The notes under the pieces were generated by a model. The model saw nothing but the letters and a program-made list of their open reading frames with translations. It was not told the origin of the DNA and did not search any database. Positions 1 through 8,424 of a DNA stretch of 64,000 nucleotides are shown here, piece by piece. The number at the start of each line of letters is the position of its first letter. Position 1 is the stretch's first letter. Origin of the DNA: Clostridia bacterium (GTDB lineage Bacteria > Bacillota > Clostridia > Monoglobales > Monoglobaceae); NCBI GenBank assembly GCA_017622215.1, contig JAGARO010000013.1, positions 1-64,000 on the forward strand, read 5' to 3'. The translations under genes were made by a program, and so were the position numbers.

Positions 1-2
1 AA

Positions 3-40
3 TAAAAAAGGCGGTACATTCTTTAATAGAACATACCGCC
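3..40 (-). terminator. Rho-independent terminator of the accessory gene pair
   Basis: A stem of about 13 bp (10-22 with 28-40) is followed on the minus strand by a T-run at 3-9. Its base includes the first base of the stop codon of the gene ending at 40, so termination follows translation at once. It closes the two-gene unit at 40-1151. Confidence 0.9.
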
Positions 41-459
41 TACATACTCATTCCCATTCCGGCTTCTTCCTGTTGCTCTGCCATCACTTCATCGAAACGC
101 TCCTTCATATATTCTGCCGGAGAAACTTCTAATGCTCTCCCTGCCGCATTATATGACGGAAGTCCGTTTTCATTTTTGAATTCTTTCTGAGTAGGAATTC
201 TGCCGTTTTCAATCATAAACTTGTCCAAGGCATTTATAACCTCAACTCGGCCCCATATCTGTTGTCCATCAGGAGCCTGTCGCACCTCTATTTGTTTTGC
301 AGGTTCCTGCTTCTGTTGAAGCTTCTGTTCCAAATCCTTTTCTATAAGTTCTGCAACATACTGCTTCTTTGTAACCTGTGCTTCTTTTACAAAGTCATCT
401 AATTTATCAAACACCTCATTAGACAACGCAACTGCTAATACTCTTGTTCCTTCTTGCAT
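40..459 (-). CDS. Hypothetical accessory protein with RHH-like N-terminus
   Basis: This 139-residue protein is not recognised. The first 50 residues (a short beta-like stretch RVLAVALS followed by two predicted helices) look like a ribbon-helix-helix DNA-binding fold, but that is inference. A Gln/Lys-rich linker follows, then a charged C-terminal region containing RIPTQKEF and AAGRALEVSP. The last residues are MGMSM, nearly the same tail as the protein encoded just upstream. A good ribosome site (AAGGAGG) precedes the ATG. It is the second gene of a pair, 20 bp after its partner, and lies on the 3' side of a tRNA gene, which fits cargo of an integrated conjugative or phage element. No enzymatic motif is visible. 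Confidence 0.7.
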   Translation of the reverse strand: MQEGTRVLAVALSNEVFDKLDDFVKEAQVTKKQYVAELIEKDLEQKLQQKQEPAKQIEVRQAPDGQQIWGRVEVINALDKFMIENGRIPTQKEFKNENGLPSYNAAGRALEVSPAEYMKERFDEVMAEQQEEAGMGMSM

Positions 460-479
460 GTGTTATTCCTCCTTCATAT

Positions 480-1151
480 TTATTGCATTGACATTCCCAT
501 GTCTTCTTCGCACTCCTGATCAATCTCTTCCCGAAGCTTCTCATCGAAGTTCGGAACTGATTCCTTAATCTTCTCTTGCACCTGCTCTAACACCTCAGTC
601 TGTTCACTCGACAATTCATATCCGTTGTTTAATGTGTCTTCTGTACAACGATATATTTGCATCATTTCTTTGTCTGTAAACAACTTTGTTGATTGAAGCA
701 ATCCTGATCTTACTGCAAAATCTTCTTTTGCTTTTTCATAATCGGTAAAATAATGACCGTGATACAAAGAATTGTTTGCGTATGACCAAGTTGTGAACTC
801 AAAGGTATTATTTGACCGATGCTCAATTCCGCCAAGTACAACTCCGTTAAATTCTGCAAGCAACTTGTATGGCATATTGAAATCTCTCGCACTGAGTTCT
901 GGAGCATTATCCATCAGATCAATATACTCCTTAACCGTTTTGAAAGCTTTATCAGCTTCTTCAACCAATTTATAAAATTCATCGGTCTTCTCAGTTGCGG
1001 CATTATAACAAATGCCTCCGGGATATCTGATCTCAAAACTCTCTGACTTGCCATATCCAACATTTAATGCAGAATTTTCAACCCAAGTAGTCACACCATC
1101 ATGTTCTGGCAGGTTCTGCTTTACCTGAATCAAAAATCTTTCTACATTCAT
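480..1151 (-). CDS. Hypothetical accessory protein (223 aa)
   Basis: This acidic, soluble-looking 223-residue protein is not recognised. It has no signal peptide or membrane segment. Its centre contains an aromatic-rich stretch (TTWSYANNSLYHGHYF) followed by DYEKAKEDFAVRSGL, a style common in small cargo proteins of clostridial conjugative elements (inference). The C-terminus is very acidic and ends MGMSMQ, matching the MGMSM tail of its downstream partner. An AGGAGG ribosome site precedes the ATG at 1151. A hairpin terminator at 1182-1217 lies immediately upstream, so either the promoter is further upstream and the hairpin attenuates the pair, or the hairpin ends a gene that is no longer recognisable. 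Confidence 0.7.
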   Translation of the reverse strand: MNVERFLIQVKQNLPEHDGVTTWVENSALNVGYGKSESFEIRYPGGICYNAATEKTDEFYKLVEEADKAFKTVKEYIDLMDNAPELSARDFNMPYKLLAEFNGVVLGGIEHRSNNTFEFTTWSYANNSLYHGHYFTDYEKAKEDFAVRSGLLQSTKLFTDKEMMQIYRCTEDTLNNGYELSSEQTEVLEQVQEKIKESVPNFDEKLREEIDQECEEDMGMSMQ

Positions 1152-1181
1152 TTGGTTTCCTCCTTCCTGTAATTTTGGATA

Positions 1182-1217
1182 TAAAAAAAGACGATAACTT
1201 CATTTCTGAAATTATCG
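1182..1217 (-). terminator. Orphan terminator or attenuator ahead of the accessory genes
   Basis: A 9-bp stem with one G-U pair (1192-1200 with 1209-1217) is followed on the minus strand by a run of seven T (1183-1189). No recognisable gene ends here: the 220 bp upstream, back to the tRNA terminator, hold only short broken frames. It is either the 3' end of a lost gene or an attenuator in the leader of the pair at 40-1151. Confidence 0.65.
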
Positions 1218-1245
1218 CCTTCGTTTATCTGTATTAAATTCACTA

Positions 1246-1326
1246 GTTCAAGTCTGGTCTTTATGATGTCCTAGTTTACTATTAAAATATCCTCTAAAAA
1301 CCTACTGTCGTTGGTTCAAGTCTGGT
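1246..1326. repeat. 13-bp direct repeat pair beside the tRNA
   Basis: GTTCAAGTCTGGT occurs exactly at 1246-1258 and again at 1314-1326, 68 bp apart, in non-coding DNA between the tRNA terminator and the accessory genes. The second copy continues into another GGTTCAA. Direct repeats of this size next to a tRNA 3' end resemble integrase or excisionase arm sites, but no integrase is present in the window. Confidence 0.5.
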
Positions 1327-1393
1327 TCAAAACCGCTTGGCATCTACCCTTTTGTTTCAAAACTGATTTTTGCAAAAAGCCCTCAAACCATTG

Positions 1394-1432
1394 AAAAAAG
1401 CGAACAATTTAGATGTCATCTAAATCATTCGC
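1394..1432 (-). terminator. Terminator of the tRNA gene
   Basis: A long, nearly perfect stem (1400-1414 with 1418-1432; two mismatches) begins a few bases past the encoded CCA of the tRNA. On the minus strand it is followed by six T at 1394-1399. It ends the single-gene tRNA unit. Confidence 0.85.
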
Positions 1433-1438
1433 TTCTTT

Positions 1439-1515
1439 TGGTGGATCTTCAGGGACTCGAACCCCGGACCAACCGGTTATGAGCCGGTTGCTCTAACCAA
1501 CTGAGCTAAAGATCC
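1439..1515 (-). tRNA. tRNA with CAT anticodon (probably tRNA-Ile2; else elongator tRNA-Met)
   Basis: This is a 77-nt cloverleaf with the 3' CCA encoded. The acceptor stem is GGATCTT/AAGATCC with discriminator A, the D-loop region is AGCTCAGTTGGTTAGAGC, the anticodon loop is CTCATAA (anticodon CAT), and the T-loop is TTCGAGT. The overall form resembles the Firmicute isoleucine-2 type, in which the CAU anticodon is modified to lysidine, more than elongator methionine tRNA. I cannot settle this by eye. Initiator tRNA is unlikely because the acceptor stem starts with a normal G-C pair. The gene has its own promoter and terminator, and its 3' side borders the accessory genes. Confidence 0.93.
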
Positions 1516-1539
1516 GTATATTGTAAAACAACATCACTA

Positions 1540-1568
1540 ATTATATAATACAATATATGTTTTGTCAA
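1540..1568 (-). promoter_or_regulatory. Promoter of the tRNA gene
   Basis: The minus strand reads TTGACA (1563-1568), 17 bp, TATAAT (1540-1545), which is consensus. The predicted start is about 18 nt before the mature tRNA 5' end. Confidence 0.85.
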
Positions 1569-1580
1569 GCAAAAAATCAA

Positions 1581-2531
1581 TTATTTTTCCACTCTGTTTC
1601 GCATAATTCCGTCAGAAAAAGCAAGAATATTTTCAACAATTTCAGCCATACAACGTTCTCTTGCTTCAAAAGCTCCCCAAGCCATATGAGGAGTCATAAA
1701 AACATTGTCAAAATCCTTGATTTCGTAGAAGGGATGTTCTTCTCCAAAAGGCTCAAGAGAGTAAACATCAGTGCCAAAGCCAAAAAGTTTGCCCGATTTA
1801 ACAGCATCAGCAACAGCCTTTTCATCTGTAACAGCACCTCTTGCCGTGTTAACCAAAACAGAATTTTTTTTCATTTTTTCAATAAGTTCAGCCCCAATTA
1901 GTCCGCGAGTGGCATCAGTCAAAGGTGTATGAACCGAAATAATATCAGCTCTTTTAAAAAGTTCATCAAGGGAAACACATTCCACTCCCTCAATTTTTTC
2001 TCGCTTGTTCACAATAACATTACAGCCAAAAGCTTTTGCAATCTCTCCAACCTTTCTGCCGATATTGCCATAGCCTACAATCCCCCAGGTCTTTCCAGAA
2101 AGCTCAAAATATGTTGGTATAAGTCTGTTTGCAACTCCTGATTCCGAATATTTCCCCTCTCTGACAAAGGCATCATACTGTCTTAAATGCATCAAAAGTT
2201 CAAGTGCAATCCCCACAGTAACCTGTGCCACAGAATCAGTTGAATAACCCACAACGTTAGCAACACCAATTCCCTTTTCTCTGCAAAAATTCAAATCAAC
2301 GTTGTCATAACCCGTTGCAGCAAGACAAATAAGCTTTACCGATTCAGCTCCCGCAAGGGTTTCAGCATTCAGTTTACATTTGTTTGTGATAATCACATCA
2401 GCATCAAAAACTCTGGAGGAAATTTCTCCGTAAGCAGTTTTTTCATAGCGAACAAACTCGCCTAAAGGTTCAAAAATCGAAAAATCAAGTCCCTCACCTA
2501 AAGTGCAGGAATCAAGCATTACAATTTTCAT
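1581..2531 (-). CDS. D-2-hydroxyacid dehydrogenase, NAD-binding
   Basis: A full-length (316 aa) cytosolic member of the D-isomer 2-hydroxyacid dehydrogenase family, which interconverts 2-oxoacids and D-2-hydroxyacids with NAD(P). The Rossmann motif GIVGYGNIG spans residues 150-158. The catalytic triad is visible as Arg231 (NTARGA), Glu260 (DVYSLEP) and His282 (TPHMAWG). The TPHxAWG context is common in glycerate/hydroxypyruvate-type enzymes, but the substrate cannot be fixed from sequence. Its ATG overlaps the ribF stop by 4 bp, so it is the last gene of the rimP-nusA operon, an unusual place for a metabolic dehydrogenase. Confidence 0.9.
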   Translation of the reverse strand: MKIVMLDSCTLGEGLDFSIFEPLGEFVRYEKTAYGEISSRVFDADVIITNKCKLNAETLAGAESVKLICLAATGYDNVDLNFCREKGIGVANVVGYSTDSVAQVTVGIALELLMHLRQYDAFVREGKYSESGVANRLIPTYFELSGKTWGIVGYGNIGRKVGEIAKAFGCNVIVNKREKIEGVECVSLDELFKRADIISVHTPLTDATRGLIGAELIEKMKKNSVLVNTARGAVTDEKAVADAVKSGKLFGFGTDVYSLEPFGEEHPFYEIKDFDNVFMTPHMAWGAFEARERCMAEIVENILAFSDGIMRNRVEK

Positions 2532-3403
2532 AAAATCTCCCTCCTCTTTTTATCATCAACAAGCTGTGAAACTAATTCCTCTTTCGAGTCAAATTTAATA
2601 ATATCCCTGATTTTTTCGTGAAATAAAACAATAATTTCACTTCCGTATAAATCAATTTCAGCGTCCAGAATATGAGTTTCAATATTTACCGACTCAATTC
2701 CAAATGAAGGTTTTCCTCCAATGTTAGTAATCGCCTTATAAACCTCGTCCCCCAATAAAACGCTTGTTGCATAGACACCATGAGCCAATATTGTATCAAC
2801 CTCAATGTTGGCAGTAGGAAAACCAAGCCCCGTCCCAACATTACGCCCTGAAGCAACAATCCCGCGAACAAAGTAATCTCTGCCAAGCATCTGATTTGCT
2901 TTTTTAATCTCACCGTTTTTCAAATAAGACTTAATCAAAGTAGTTGAAACACATTCCACATCAACCTTAACACAATCCACCCTAAAAACATAAGTGTCGC
3001 CACAAAGTTCTTTAAGTAAAGCAACATCCCCCGACTCACCCTTGCCAAAACGGTAGTTAAATCCTACGAAAACAGCTTTCGAATTCATCTTTTCCCTTAT
3101 GTAAAAGTCAACAAAATCCTCACAGGAAATCTGTGAATATTCAGGGGTAAATTCATCTAAAATAACAAAATCAACACCCATTTTCTCAAGGAAAGAAAGC
3201 CTGTCCTCAAGAGAAAAAAGTGTACACGCTGACTTATAATTGTTTTTATACATATAAACAGCAGAGGAAAGCCCGTTTTCCCGGGCATAAGAAACAGTCT
3301 CTTCTATAATATGCCTGTGGCCGATATGAAGAGCTTCAAAGTTCCCAAGAGCAACAGCACAAGGGTCAAAATTTCTAATTTCGGAGAAATCTAAAACAGT
3401 CAT
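2528..3403 (-). CDS. ribF: Bifunctional riboflavin kinase / FAD synthetase
   Basis: RibF (291 aa) phosphorylates riboflavin to FMN and adenylates FMN to FAD. The N-terminal nucleotidyltransferase domain has GNFEALHIGH at residues 20-29, a variant of the usual GxFDGxHxGH (Asp replaced by Glu), and the later FVGFNYRFG block. The C-terminal flavokinase domain carries GLGFPTANI with the metal- and substrate-binding PTAN motif. The length is normal. The gene follows truB with a 4-bp ATGA overlap, a conserved bacterial arrangement, so translation is probably coupled. The Glu variant is the only oddity and I would not infer loss of function from it. Confidence 0.95.
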   Translation of the reverse strand: MTVLDFSEIRNFDPCAVALGNFEALHIGHRHIIEETVSYARENGLSSAVYMYKNNYKSACTLFSLEDRLSFLEKMGVDFVILDEFTPEYSQISCEDFVDFYIREKMNSKAVFVGFNYRFGKGESGDVALLKELCGDTYVFRVDCVKVDVECVSTTLIKSYLKNGEIKKANQMLGRDYFVRGIVASGRNVGTGLGFPTANIEVDTILAHGVYATSVLLGDEVYKAITNIGGKPSFGIESVNIETHILDAEIDLYGSEIIVLFHEKIRDIIKFDSKEELVSQLVDDKKRREIL

Positions 3404-4278
3404 ACCTGTCCCTCACCAAAAAAAGTTTTAAGAATTTTAAAATATCCATTTCCTGACACAGCAATACAAAGAAAATTTTTCTTTTCATCATAGATTCTGC
3501 AATATACCCCATCGGGCAAAGTTGTAGAAGTTTTAATGCCGTTTCTGATTTTCTTCGCATTATTTTCAGCTAAAATAATCTTTTCATAGTCCGAAAAAAC
3601 ATCCTCAATAGAAATCAAAAATCCAAAATCACCTGATTTAGCCTTTTCCTCTACTTCCTCTAAAGTAAAAGAATTTTCAATAAAAAATGAGCCTGAACGG
3701 GTTCTTGTAAGTGCAGACATACACGCCCCGCAACCAAGTTTCTGTCCGATATCGTGGCATAAAGTTCTTATATATGTACCCTTTGAACAGTCAACTTTGA
3801 GTCTCGCCTTATCACCGCTAAACTCAAGAATTTCAATACCTGAAACAGTGATAGTCCTTGCCTCACGCTCTACGACTTTTCCCTCTCGGGCAAGTTCATA
3901 AAGCTTTTTTCCGTCAATTTTAATTGCAGAATACATAGGCGGAATCTGGCTGATTTCATCGACGAATTCGCCGATAACAGTCTCAAAATCCTCACGGGTA
4001 AAACTAACATCAGCTCTGGATAAAACCTCGCCTGAAATATCCTGAGTATCGGTTACAATACCAAAGGTAATTTCAGCGATATATTGCTTTTCATCAGCCA
4101 TAAGGAATTCGGAAATCTTTGTTCCGCGACCGATACACATAGGCAAAACACCTGTTGCATCAGGGTCTAAAGTCCCCGTATGACCAATCTTTTTCATACT
4201 TAAAATCTTCCTGAGACGATAAACAACATCGTGTGAAGTTATCCCCAAAGGCTTATTTATATTTATAACACCGTCCAT
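3400..4278 (-). CDS. truB: tRNA pseudouridine(55) synthase
   Basis: TruB (292 aa) isomerises uridine 55 in the T-loop of nearly all tRNAs. The N-terminus VININKPLGITSHDVV is family-typical. The catalytic aspartate is Asp38 in the GTLDPDATGVL motif. YxxxIKIDGKKLYELAREG (near residue 120) and the CSKGTYIRTLCHDIG block also fit. The C-terminus carries a short extra domain after residue 230. It lies 3 bp after nrnA and overlaps ribF in the translation-factor operon. A GAGGT ribosome site supports the ATG at 4278. Confidence 0.96.
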   Translation of the reverse strand: MDGVININKPLGITSHDVVYRLRKILSMKKIGHTGTLDPDATGVLPMCIGRGTKISEFLMADEKQYIAEITFGIVTDTQDISGEVLSRADVSFTREDFETVIGEFVDEISQIPPMYSAIKIDGKKLYELAREGKVVEREARTITVSGIEILEFSGDKARLKVDCSKGTYIRTLCHDIGQKLGCGACMSALTRTRSGSFFIENSFTLEEVEEKAKSGDFGFLISIEDVFSDYEKIILAENNAKKIRNGIKTSTTLPDGVYCRIYDEKKNFLCIAVSGNGYFKILKTFFGEGQV

Positions 4279-4281
4279 AAA

Positions 4282-5235
4282 TTACCTCAGATGTTCAATA
4301 ATTTTATTAACAACAGTCTCTCTTACAGTTTCCTCATCGCCAAAAAGTGAAAAACCGCTGGCACGAAGATGACCACCGCCCCCAAAGGAAACAGCAATCT
4401 CGGAAACATCAACAGAATAGTTAGACCTTAAGCTTATCTTAAACTCGTCACAGCCTCTTTCACGGACATAAACGCCAACTTCAACCCCGGAAATGCTGTT
4501 TGGAAGATTTGTAATCTTGTCAGCGTCAGCCTCACAAATCCCAGCATTCTCAAAATCCTTAATTGATAAATAAAGGTAAGCAATTTTACCTTCAGCAAAA
4601 TACATAAGCTTGTTTAAGGCTGTTTTCATCAAATCAAAATACTCTTTTGTGTTCGTATCAAAAATTTCTTTAACAAGAGTAGAAAAATCCACGCCAAGGT
4701 CTATAAGCTCCCCTGCAATTCTGTGAGTTCTGGCAGTTGTAGAAGAATACTTAAAATTACCTGTATCAGTCATAATTGCAAGATATAAATCTGAAGCAGT
4801 CGACATAGACATACTATGTCCCATTTCCTTAAGTAAAAGACAGATTATCTCAGCTGTAGCAGGAGCATCAGCATCAACATAGTCAATACTTGCAAAATCC
4901 ACGTGAGTTCTGTGGTGGTCAATGGCAACAGTATTGGAAAACGCCTCAAAATCAGCTGAAAACTCTCCCAAACGGTCCACAGATGCACAGTCAAGTGCAA
5001 TCCACAAATCGCAATCTTCCTTTGTTAAACTACTATTTTTTTCACAGGAAATAAACTTATATTCCTTTGTGGGAACAAAGATACTCTCTAAACAGACAAC
5101 AGCCTCCTTACCCATATCTGAAAGTGCTGACTTCAGTCCAAAGGAACTGCCTAAAGCGTCTCCGTCAGGTCTTGTATGGGTAAAGATAGCAATTTTCTCT
5201 GCAGATTCAATTTTTTTAATAATATTTTCAAACAT
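4282..5235 (-). CDS. nrnA: DHH-family nanoRNase / pAp phosphatase (NrnA-like)
   Basis: This 317-residue DHH/DHHA1 phosphoesterase degrades 2-5 nt RNAs and, in characterised NrnA proteins, dephosphorylates 3'-phosphoadenosine 5'-phosphate. Metal-binding motifs are visible: HTRPDGDAL at 20-28, an Asp near 82 (ALDCAS), DHH at 106-108, and the DHHA1 substrate motif GGGGHLRASG near the C-terminus. Placement between rbfA and truB is the common Firmicute arrangement, consistent with RNA turnover. The substrate assignment rests on family and context. The protein is cytosolic, without membrane segments. Confidence 0.9.
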   Translation of the reverse strand: MFENIIKKIESAEKIAIFTHTRPDGDALGSSFGLKSALSDMGKEAVVCLESIFVPTKEYKFISCEKNSSLTKEDCDLWIALDCASVDRLGEFSADFEAFSNTVAIDHHRTHVDFASIDYVDADAPATAEIICLLLKEMGHSMSMSTASDLYLAIMTDTGNFKYSSTTARTHRIAGELIDLGVDFSTLVKEIFDTNTKEYFDLMKTALNKLMYFAEGKIAYLYLSIKDFENAGICEADADKITNLPNSISGVEVGVYVRERGCDEFKISLRSNYSVDVSEIAVSFGGGGHLRASGFSLFGDEETVRETVVNKIIEHLR

Positions 5236-5244
5236 AGAATCACC

Positions 5245-5583
5245 CTAAAGGTTTTTTAATACTTCGCTTATATGTGAACCATATTCAATTGAATCGTCCA
5301 AAACAAAAACGAATTCAGGTGTATAACGAAGGTCAACACGACTGCCGATTTCACGACGAATGAACCCTGCTGCATTTTTAAGTGCAGCAATGCAATCATT
5401 CTTTGTCTTTTCGTCGCCCATAACGCTGATAAAGGCTTTAGCAACCTTTAAGTCGTTAGCAACCTTAACATTTATAACAGAAGTCATAAGAGGAATTCTC
5501 GGGTCTTTAAGTTCACGGATAATAAGACTGAGTTCCTTTTTAACTTCCTGAGTGATTCTGTCTATTCTCTTAAAATTAGGCAT
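5245..5583 (-). CDS. rbfA: 30S ribosome-binding factor A
   Basis: RbfA (112 aa) binds immature 30S subunits and helps process the 16S rRNA 5' end, notably in the cold. The start MPNFKRIDRITQEVKKELS, the LKDPRI block and the C-terminal FVLDDSIEYGSHI are typical of this single KH-like domain protein. The length is normal. It follows infB by 14 bp and precedes nrnA by 9 bp. A GGGGGT ribosome site precedes the ATG. Confidence 0.95.
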   Translation of the reverse strand: MPNFKRIDRITQEVKKELSLIIRELKDPRIPLMTSVINVKVANDLKVAKAFISVMGDEKTKNDCIAALKNAAGFIRREIGSRVDLRYTPEFVFVLDDSIEYGSHISEVLKNL

Positions 5584-5597
5584 AATTTAAACCCCCT

Positions 5598-7853
5598 TTA
5601 GTCAGGCTTAACCTCTTCCATAATATAAGCTTCGATAACGTCTCCGTCCTTGATATCGTTGAACTTATCGATAGATACACCACATTCGTAGCCCTGAGCA
5701 ACTTCCTTTGCATCATCCTTAAATCTCTTAAGTGAGCCAAGGAGACCCTCGTGAATAACAATACCGTCACGGACAACACGAACAGAGCTGTTTCTCTGGA
5801 TTTTACCGTCAGTTACATAAGCACCGCCGATAGTACCAACACCGGACACTTTAAATGTAGTTCTGATTTCAACATGACCGAGTACAACTTCCTTGAATTT
5901 AGGAGCAAGCATACCCTTAAGAGCCGCCTCAATATCTTCAATGGCATCATAAATTACACGGTAAAGACGGATGTCAACTTCAGCATCTTCAGCAGAAGAT
6001 ACAGCACCAGGTGTAGGTCTTACGTTAAAACCTACGATAATTGCATTAGAAGCACTTGCAAGCATAACGTCAGACTCGTTGATAGCGCCAACAGCCCCGT
6101 GAATTACATTTACACGAACTTCTTCGTTTGTAATTCTCTCCAGGGACTGACGAACAGCCTCAACAGAACCCTGAACGTCTGCCTTAACAATAATACCGAG
6201 TTCCTTCATCTTACCTTCTTCAATCTTGTCAAAGAGGTTGTCAAGAGAAACAGTATTCTTTCTCATCTGTTCTTCCTGTTTAGCCTTGAACTTTCTAGCT
6301 TCAACAACCTGTCTAGCTTTTCTTTCGTCGTTTACTACGTGGAATACGTCTCCGCCTTCAGGGACGTCAGATAAACCTAAGATTTCAACAGGAACACAAG
6401 GACCTGCCTTTTTAATAGACTTACCCTTATCGTCAATCATAGCACGGACACGGCCAACAGTTGTGCCTGCAACGATAATATCGCCAACTCTGACTGTACC
6501 GTTCTGTACGAGAAGAGTTGCAACAGGTCCGCGACCCTTATCAAGCTGTGCTTCGATAACAGTACCCTTACCAGGTCTGTCAGGGTTAGCCTTAAGCTCT
6601 TTCATTTCAGCAACTAAAAGCACCATTTCAAGAAGCTTGTCGATGTTCTGATTCTTTTTAGCAGATACAGGAACACAGATAACATCACCGCCCCATTCTT
6701 CAGGAACAAGACCGTGTTCTGTGAGCTGTTGCTTAACTAAATCAGGGTTAGCAGCTTCCTTATCCATCTTATTGATAGCAACAATAATTGAAACTCCCGC
6801 AGCTTTAGCGTGGTTAATAGCTTCAATTGTCTGTGGCATAATACCGTCGTCTGCAGCAACAACAAGAATTGCAATATCAGTAACCAAAGCACCTCTTGCA
6901 CGCATAGCAGTAAAGGCTTCGTGTCCAGGTGTATCAAGGAAAGTAATCTTGTGGTCGTTAACTCTTACACGGTAAGCACCGATATGCTGAGTAATACCGC
7001 CGAATTCCCCTTCAGTAACATTTGAATTTCTGATTACATCAAGGATAGAAGTTTTACCGTGGTCAACGTGTCCCATTACAACAACGACAGGTGAACGGTC
7101 TTTAAGCTGTTCAGGAGTATCCTCAACATCGTTAAAGAGCTTATCCTCTTCTGTCACAATAATTTCGTGCTCAACAGTGTGTCCCATATCCTCAACGATA
7201 AGAGATGCTGTATCAAAGTCTAAAACTTCGTTAACAGTAGCCATAGTACCAAGGAGCATAAGTCTCTTGATAAGCTCAGCAGGAGACACCTTCATTCTTT
7301 CCGCAAGGTCGCCAACAGTAATTTCATCAGGCACCAAAACTGTTAAAACTTCAGCCTTCTTTTCTTTCTTAACAAGCTTGTCAAAGTTTTCAACATTCTT
7401 TGGCTGTTTACCCTTCTTGTTGTTCTTGTTGGCATTCTTGTCCTTCTTCTTGTTTTCCTTAATGTGTTCAGGAACAAGTTCTTCAAGCTGTTCGTTGTCA
7501 ATTCTGTCAAGGTCAACGTCGTTTACACGGGTGTCAACAACTCTTACCTTTCTTGTTTCAACTTCAACTTCACCAATAGGCTCGTCGCTTACAGGAACTT
7601 CTTCAACGGCCTCCTCTTTCTTTGCCTTTGCCTTCTTTTCAACAGGAACTTCAGGCACAGCAAACATAGCAGAAAAATCTTCTACCTGATTTTTCTGTGT
7701 ATAATATTCAAAAACGAAGTTAAGCTCTTTTTCTGAAAGAGTAGTAAGATTTTTTTCTGTAATACCATTTTCCTTAAGAACTGCAACAATTTCCTTGCTT
7801 GTTATGTTACCAAAGGCTTTGGCAATTTCAGAGACTTTAACTTTATCAATCAT
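5598..7853 (-). CDS. infB: Translation initiation factor IF-2
   Basis: IF-2 (751 aa) is the GTPase that delivers initiator tRNA to the 30S subunit and promotes subunit joining. Residues 1-50 form the IF2_N-like module. Residues 60-170 are a Lys/Glu-rich low-complexity linker, followed by a second IF2_N module. The G domain starts with GHVDHGKT (G1, 261-268) and continues with DTPGHEAF (G3) and NKMD (G4). Beta-barrel and C-terminal tRNA-binding domains follow. The whole protein is within the normal size range for Firmicutes. It sits between ylxQ and rbfA in the conserved nusA-infB operon. Confidence 0.98.
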   Translation of the reverse strand: MIDKVKVSEIAKAFGNITSKEIVAVLKENGITEKNLTTLSEKELNFVFEYYTQKNQVEDFSAMFAVPEVPVEKKAKAKKEEAVEEVPVSDEPIGEVEVETRKVRVVDTRVNDVDLDRIDNEQLEELVPEHIKENKKKDKNANKNNKKGKQPKNVENFDKLVKKEKKAEVLTVLVPDEITVGDLAERMKVSPAELIKRLMLLGTMATVNEVLDFDTASLIVEDMGHTVEHEIIVTEEDKLFNDVEDTPEQLKDRSPVVVVMGHVDHGKTSILDVIRNSNVTEGEFGGITQHIGAYRVRVNDHKITFLDTPGHEAFTAMRARGALVTDIAILVVAADDGIMPQTIEAINHAKAAGVSIIVAINKMDKEAANPDLVKQQLTEHGLVPEEWGGDVICVPVSAKKNQNIDKLLEMVLLVAEMKELKANPDRPGKGTVIEAQLDKGRGPVATLLVQNGTVRVGDIIVAGTTVGRVRAMIDDKGKSIKKAGPCVPVEILGLSDVPEGGDVFHVVNDERKARQVVEARKFKAKQEEQMRKNTVSLDNLFDKIEEGKMKELGIIVKADVQGSVEAVRQSLERITNEEVRVNVIHGAVGAINESDVMLASASNAIIVGFNVRPTPGAVSSAEDAEVDIRLYRVIYDAIEDIEAALKGMLAPKFKEVVLGHVEIRTTFKVSGVGTIGGAYVTDGKIQRNSSVRVVRDGIVIHEGLLGSLKRFKDDAKEVAQGYECGVSIDKFNDIKDGDVIEAYIMEEVKPD

Positions 7854-7875
7854 ATTATCCCTCTTTTCTTAAAAA

Positions 7876-8169
7876 TCAATCGGAAAGAACAGATTTAGCA
7901 AAATTTTCATCCATAATGGCGAGAACTGCCGAAATCTCTCTTCCTGTGTATCTTCCAAGTTCTTCTTTGGAAGAAATTTCTATATATTTAACATTGTAAT
8001 ACTCAGATGTGTTTTTAATACGTTTTTTTGTGTTATCTGATGCATCACAGGCACAAATAGTGAGACACACCTTGTTTGTGCGGATATTATCGAGAACCTT
8101 AGCCTCACCGAGAGCAACCTTACCTGCCCTGAAAGCAAGACCAATCATTCTGAGTGCTTTATTATCCAT
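7876..8169 (-). CDS. ylxQ: L7Ae-family RNA-binding protein YlxQ
   Basis: A 97-residue member of the ribosomal L7Ae/L30e family, which binds kink-turn RNA; the role of YlxQ itself is unclear. Typical features are LRMIGLAFRAGKVALGEAK at the N-terminus and VCLTICACDASDNTKKRI in the centre. I place the start at the internal ATG at 8169 and not at the upstream codon of the open frame (8289), because all family similarity begins there. The gene overlaps the ylxR stop by 8 bp, which suggests translational coupling. It lies in the usual ylxR-ylxQ-infB order. Confidence 0.92.
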   Translation of the reverse strand: MDNKALRMIGLAFRAGKVALGEAKVLDNIRTNKVCLTICACDASDNTKKRIKNTSEYYNVKYIEISSKEELGRYTGREISAVLAIMDENFAKSVLSD

Positions 8170-8413
8170 TGATAATCTCCTCAATTCTCTCAAATAAAGA
8201 TTTATCAATACTACCGCCCAGAGCACGTTCAAAGCTTTTCCTCTTAACAGCCGCCGTAAGACATTCGCTGTTTTTGCAGAGATAAGCACCTCTGCCCTGA
8301 GCCTTTAGACTCAAATCAATTTCAGGATTAAGTCCTTTAATGCGTACAATTCTTATAAGGTTTTCCTTGCTTTGAATTTTCCTGCACGCAACACACATTC
8401 TTTCTGAAATCAT
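8162..8413 (-). CDS. ylxR: YlxR family RNA-binding / nucleoid-associated protein
   Basis: An 83-residue DUF448/YlxR protein. The opening RMCVACRK and the downstream GRGAYLCKNSEC supply the conserved Cys residues and basic patch of the family. YlxR is described as a small RNA-binding protein encoded in nusA-infB operons, and in some bacteria it affects RNase P or transcription. The GGAGG ribosome site ahead of the ATG at 8413 is strong. It follows nusA by 11 bp and overlaps ylxQ. Confidence 0.93.
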   Translation of the reverse strand: MISERMCVACRKIQSKENLIRIVRIKGLNPEIDLSLKAQGRGAYLCKNSECLTAAVKRKSFERALGGSIDKSLFERIEEIING

Positions 8414-8424
8414 AGCTCCTCCGA

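Noticed and set aside
1311-1345. GGTTCAAGTCTGG resembles a tRNA T-arm, suggesting a tRNA fragment
   Set aside because: No acceptor stem or CCA can be aligned, and it does not match the adjacent tRNA 3' end.
5751-7736. Several long plus-strand open frames opposite infB
   Set aside because: They are antisense to a clear IF-2 gene, lack ribosome sites and recognisable motifs, and arise from its codon bias.
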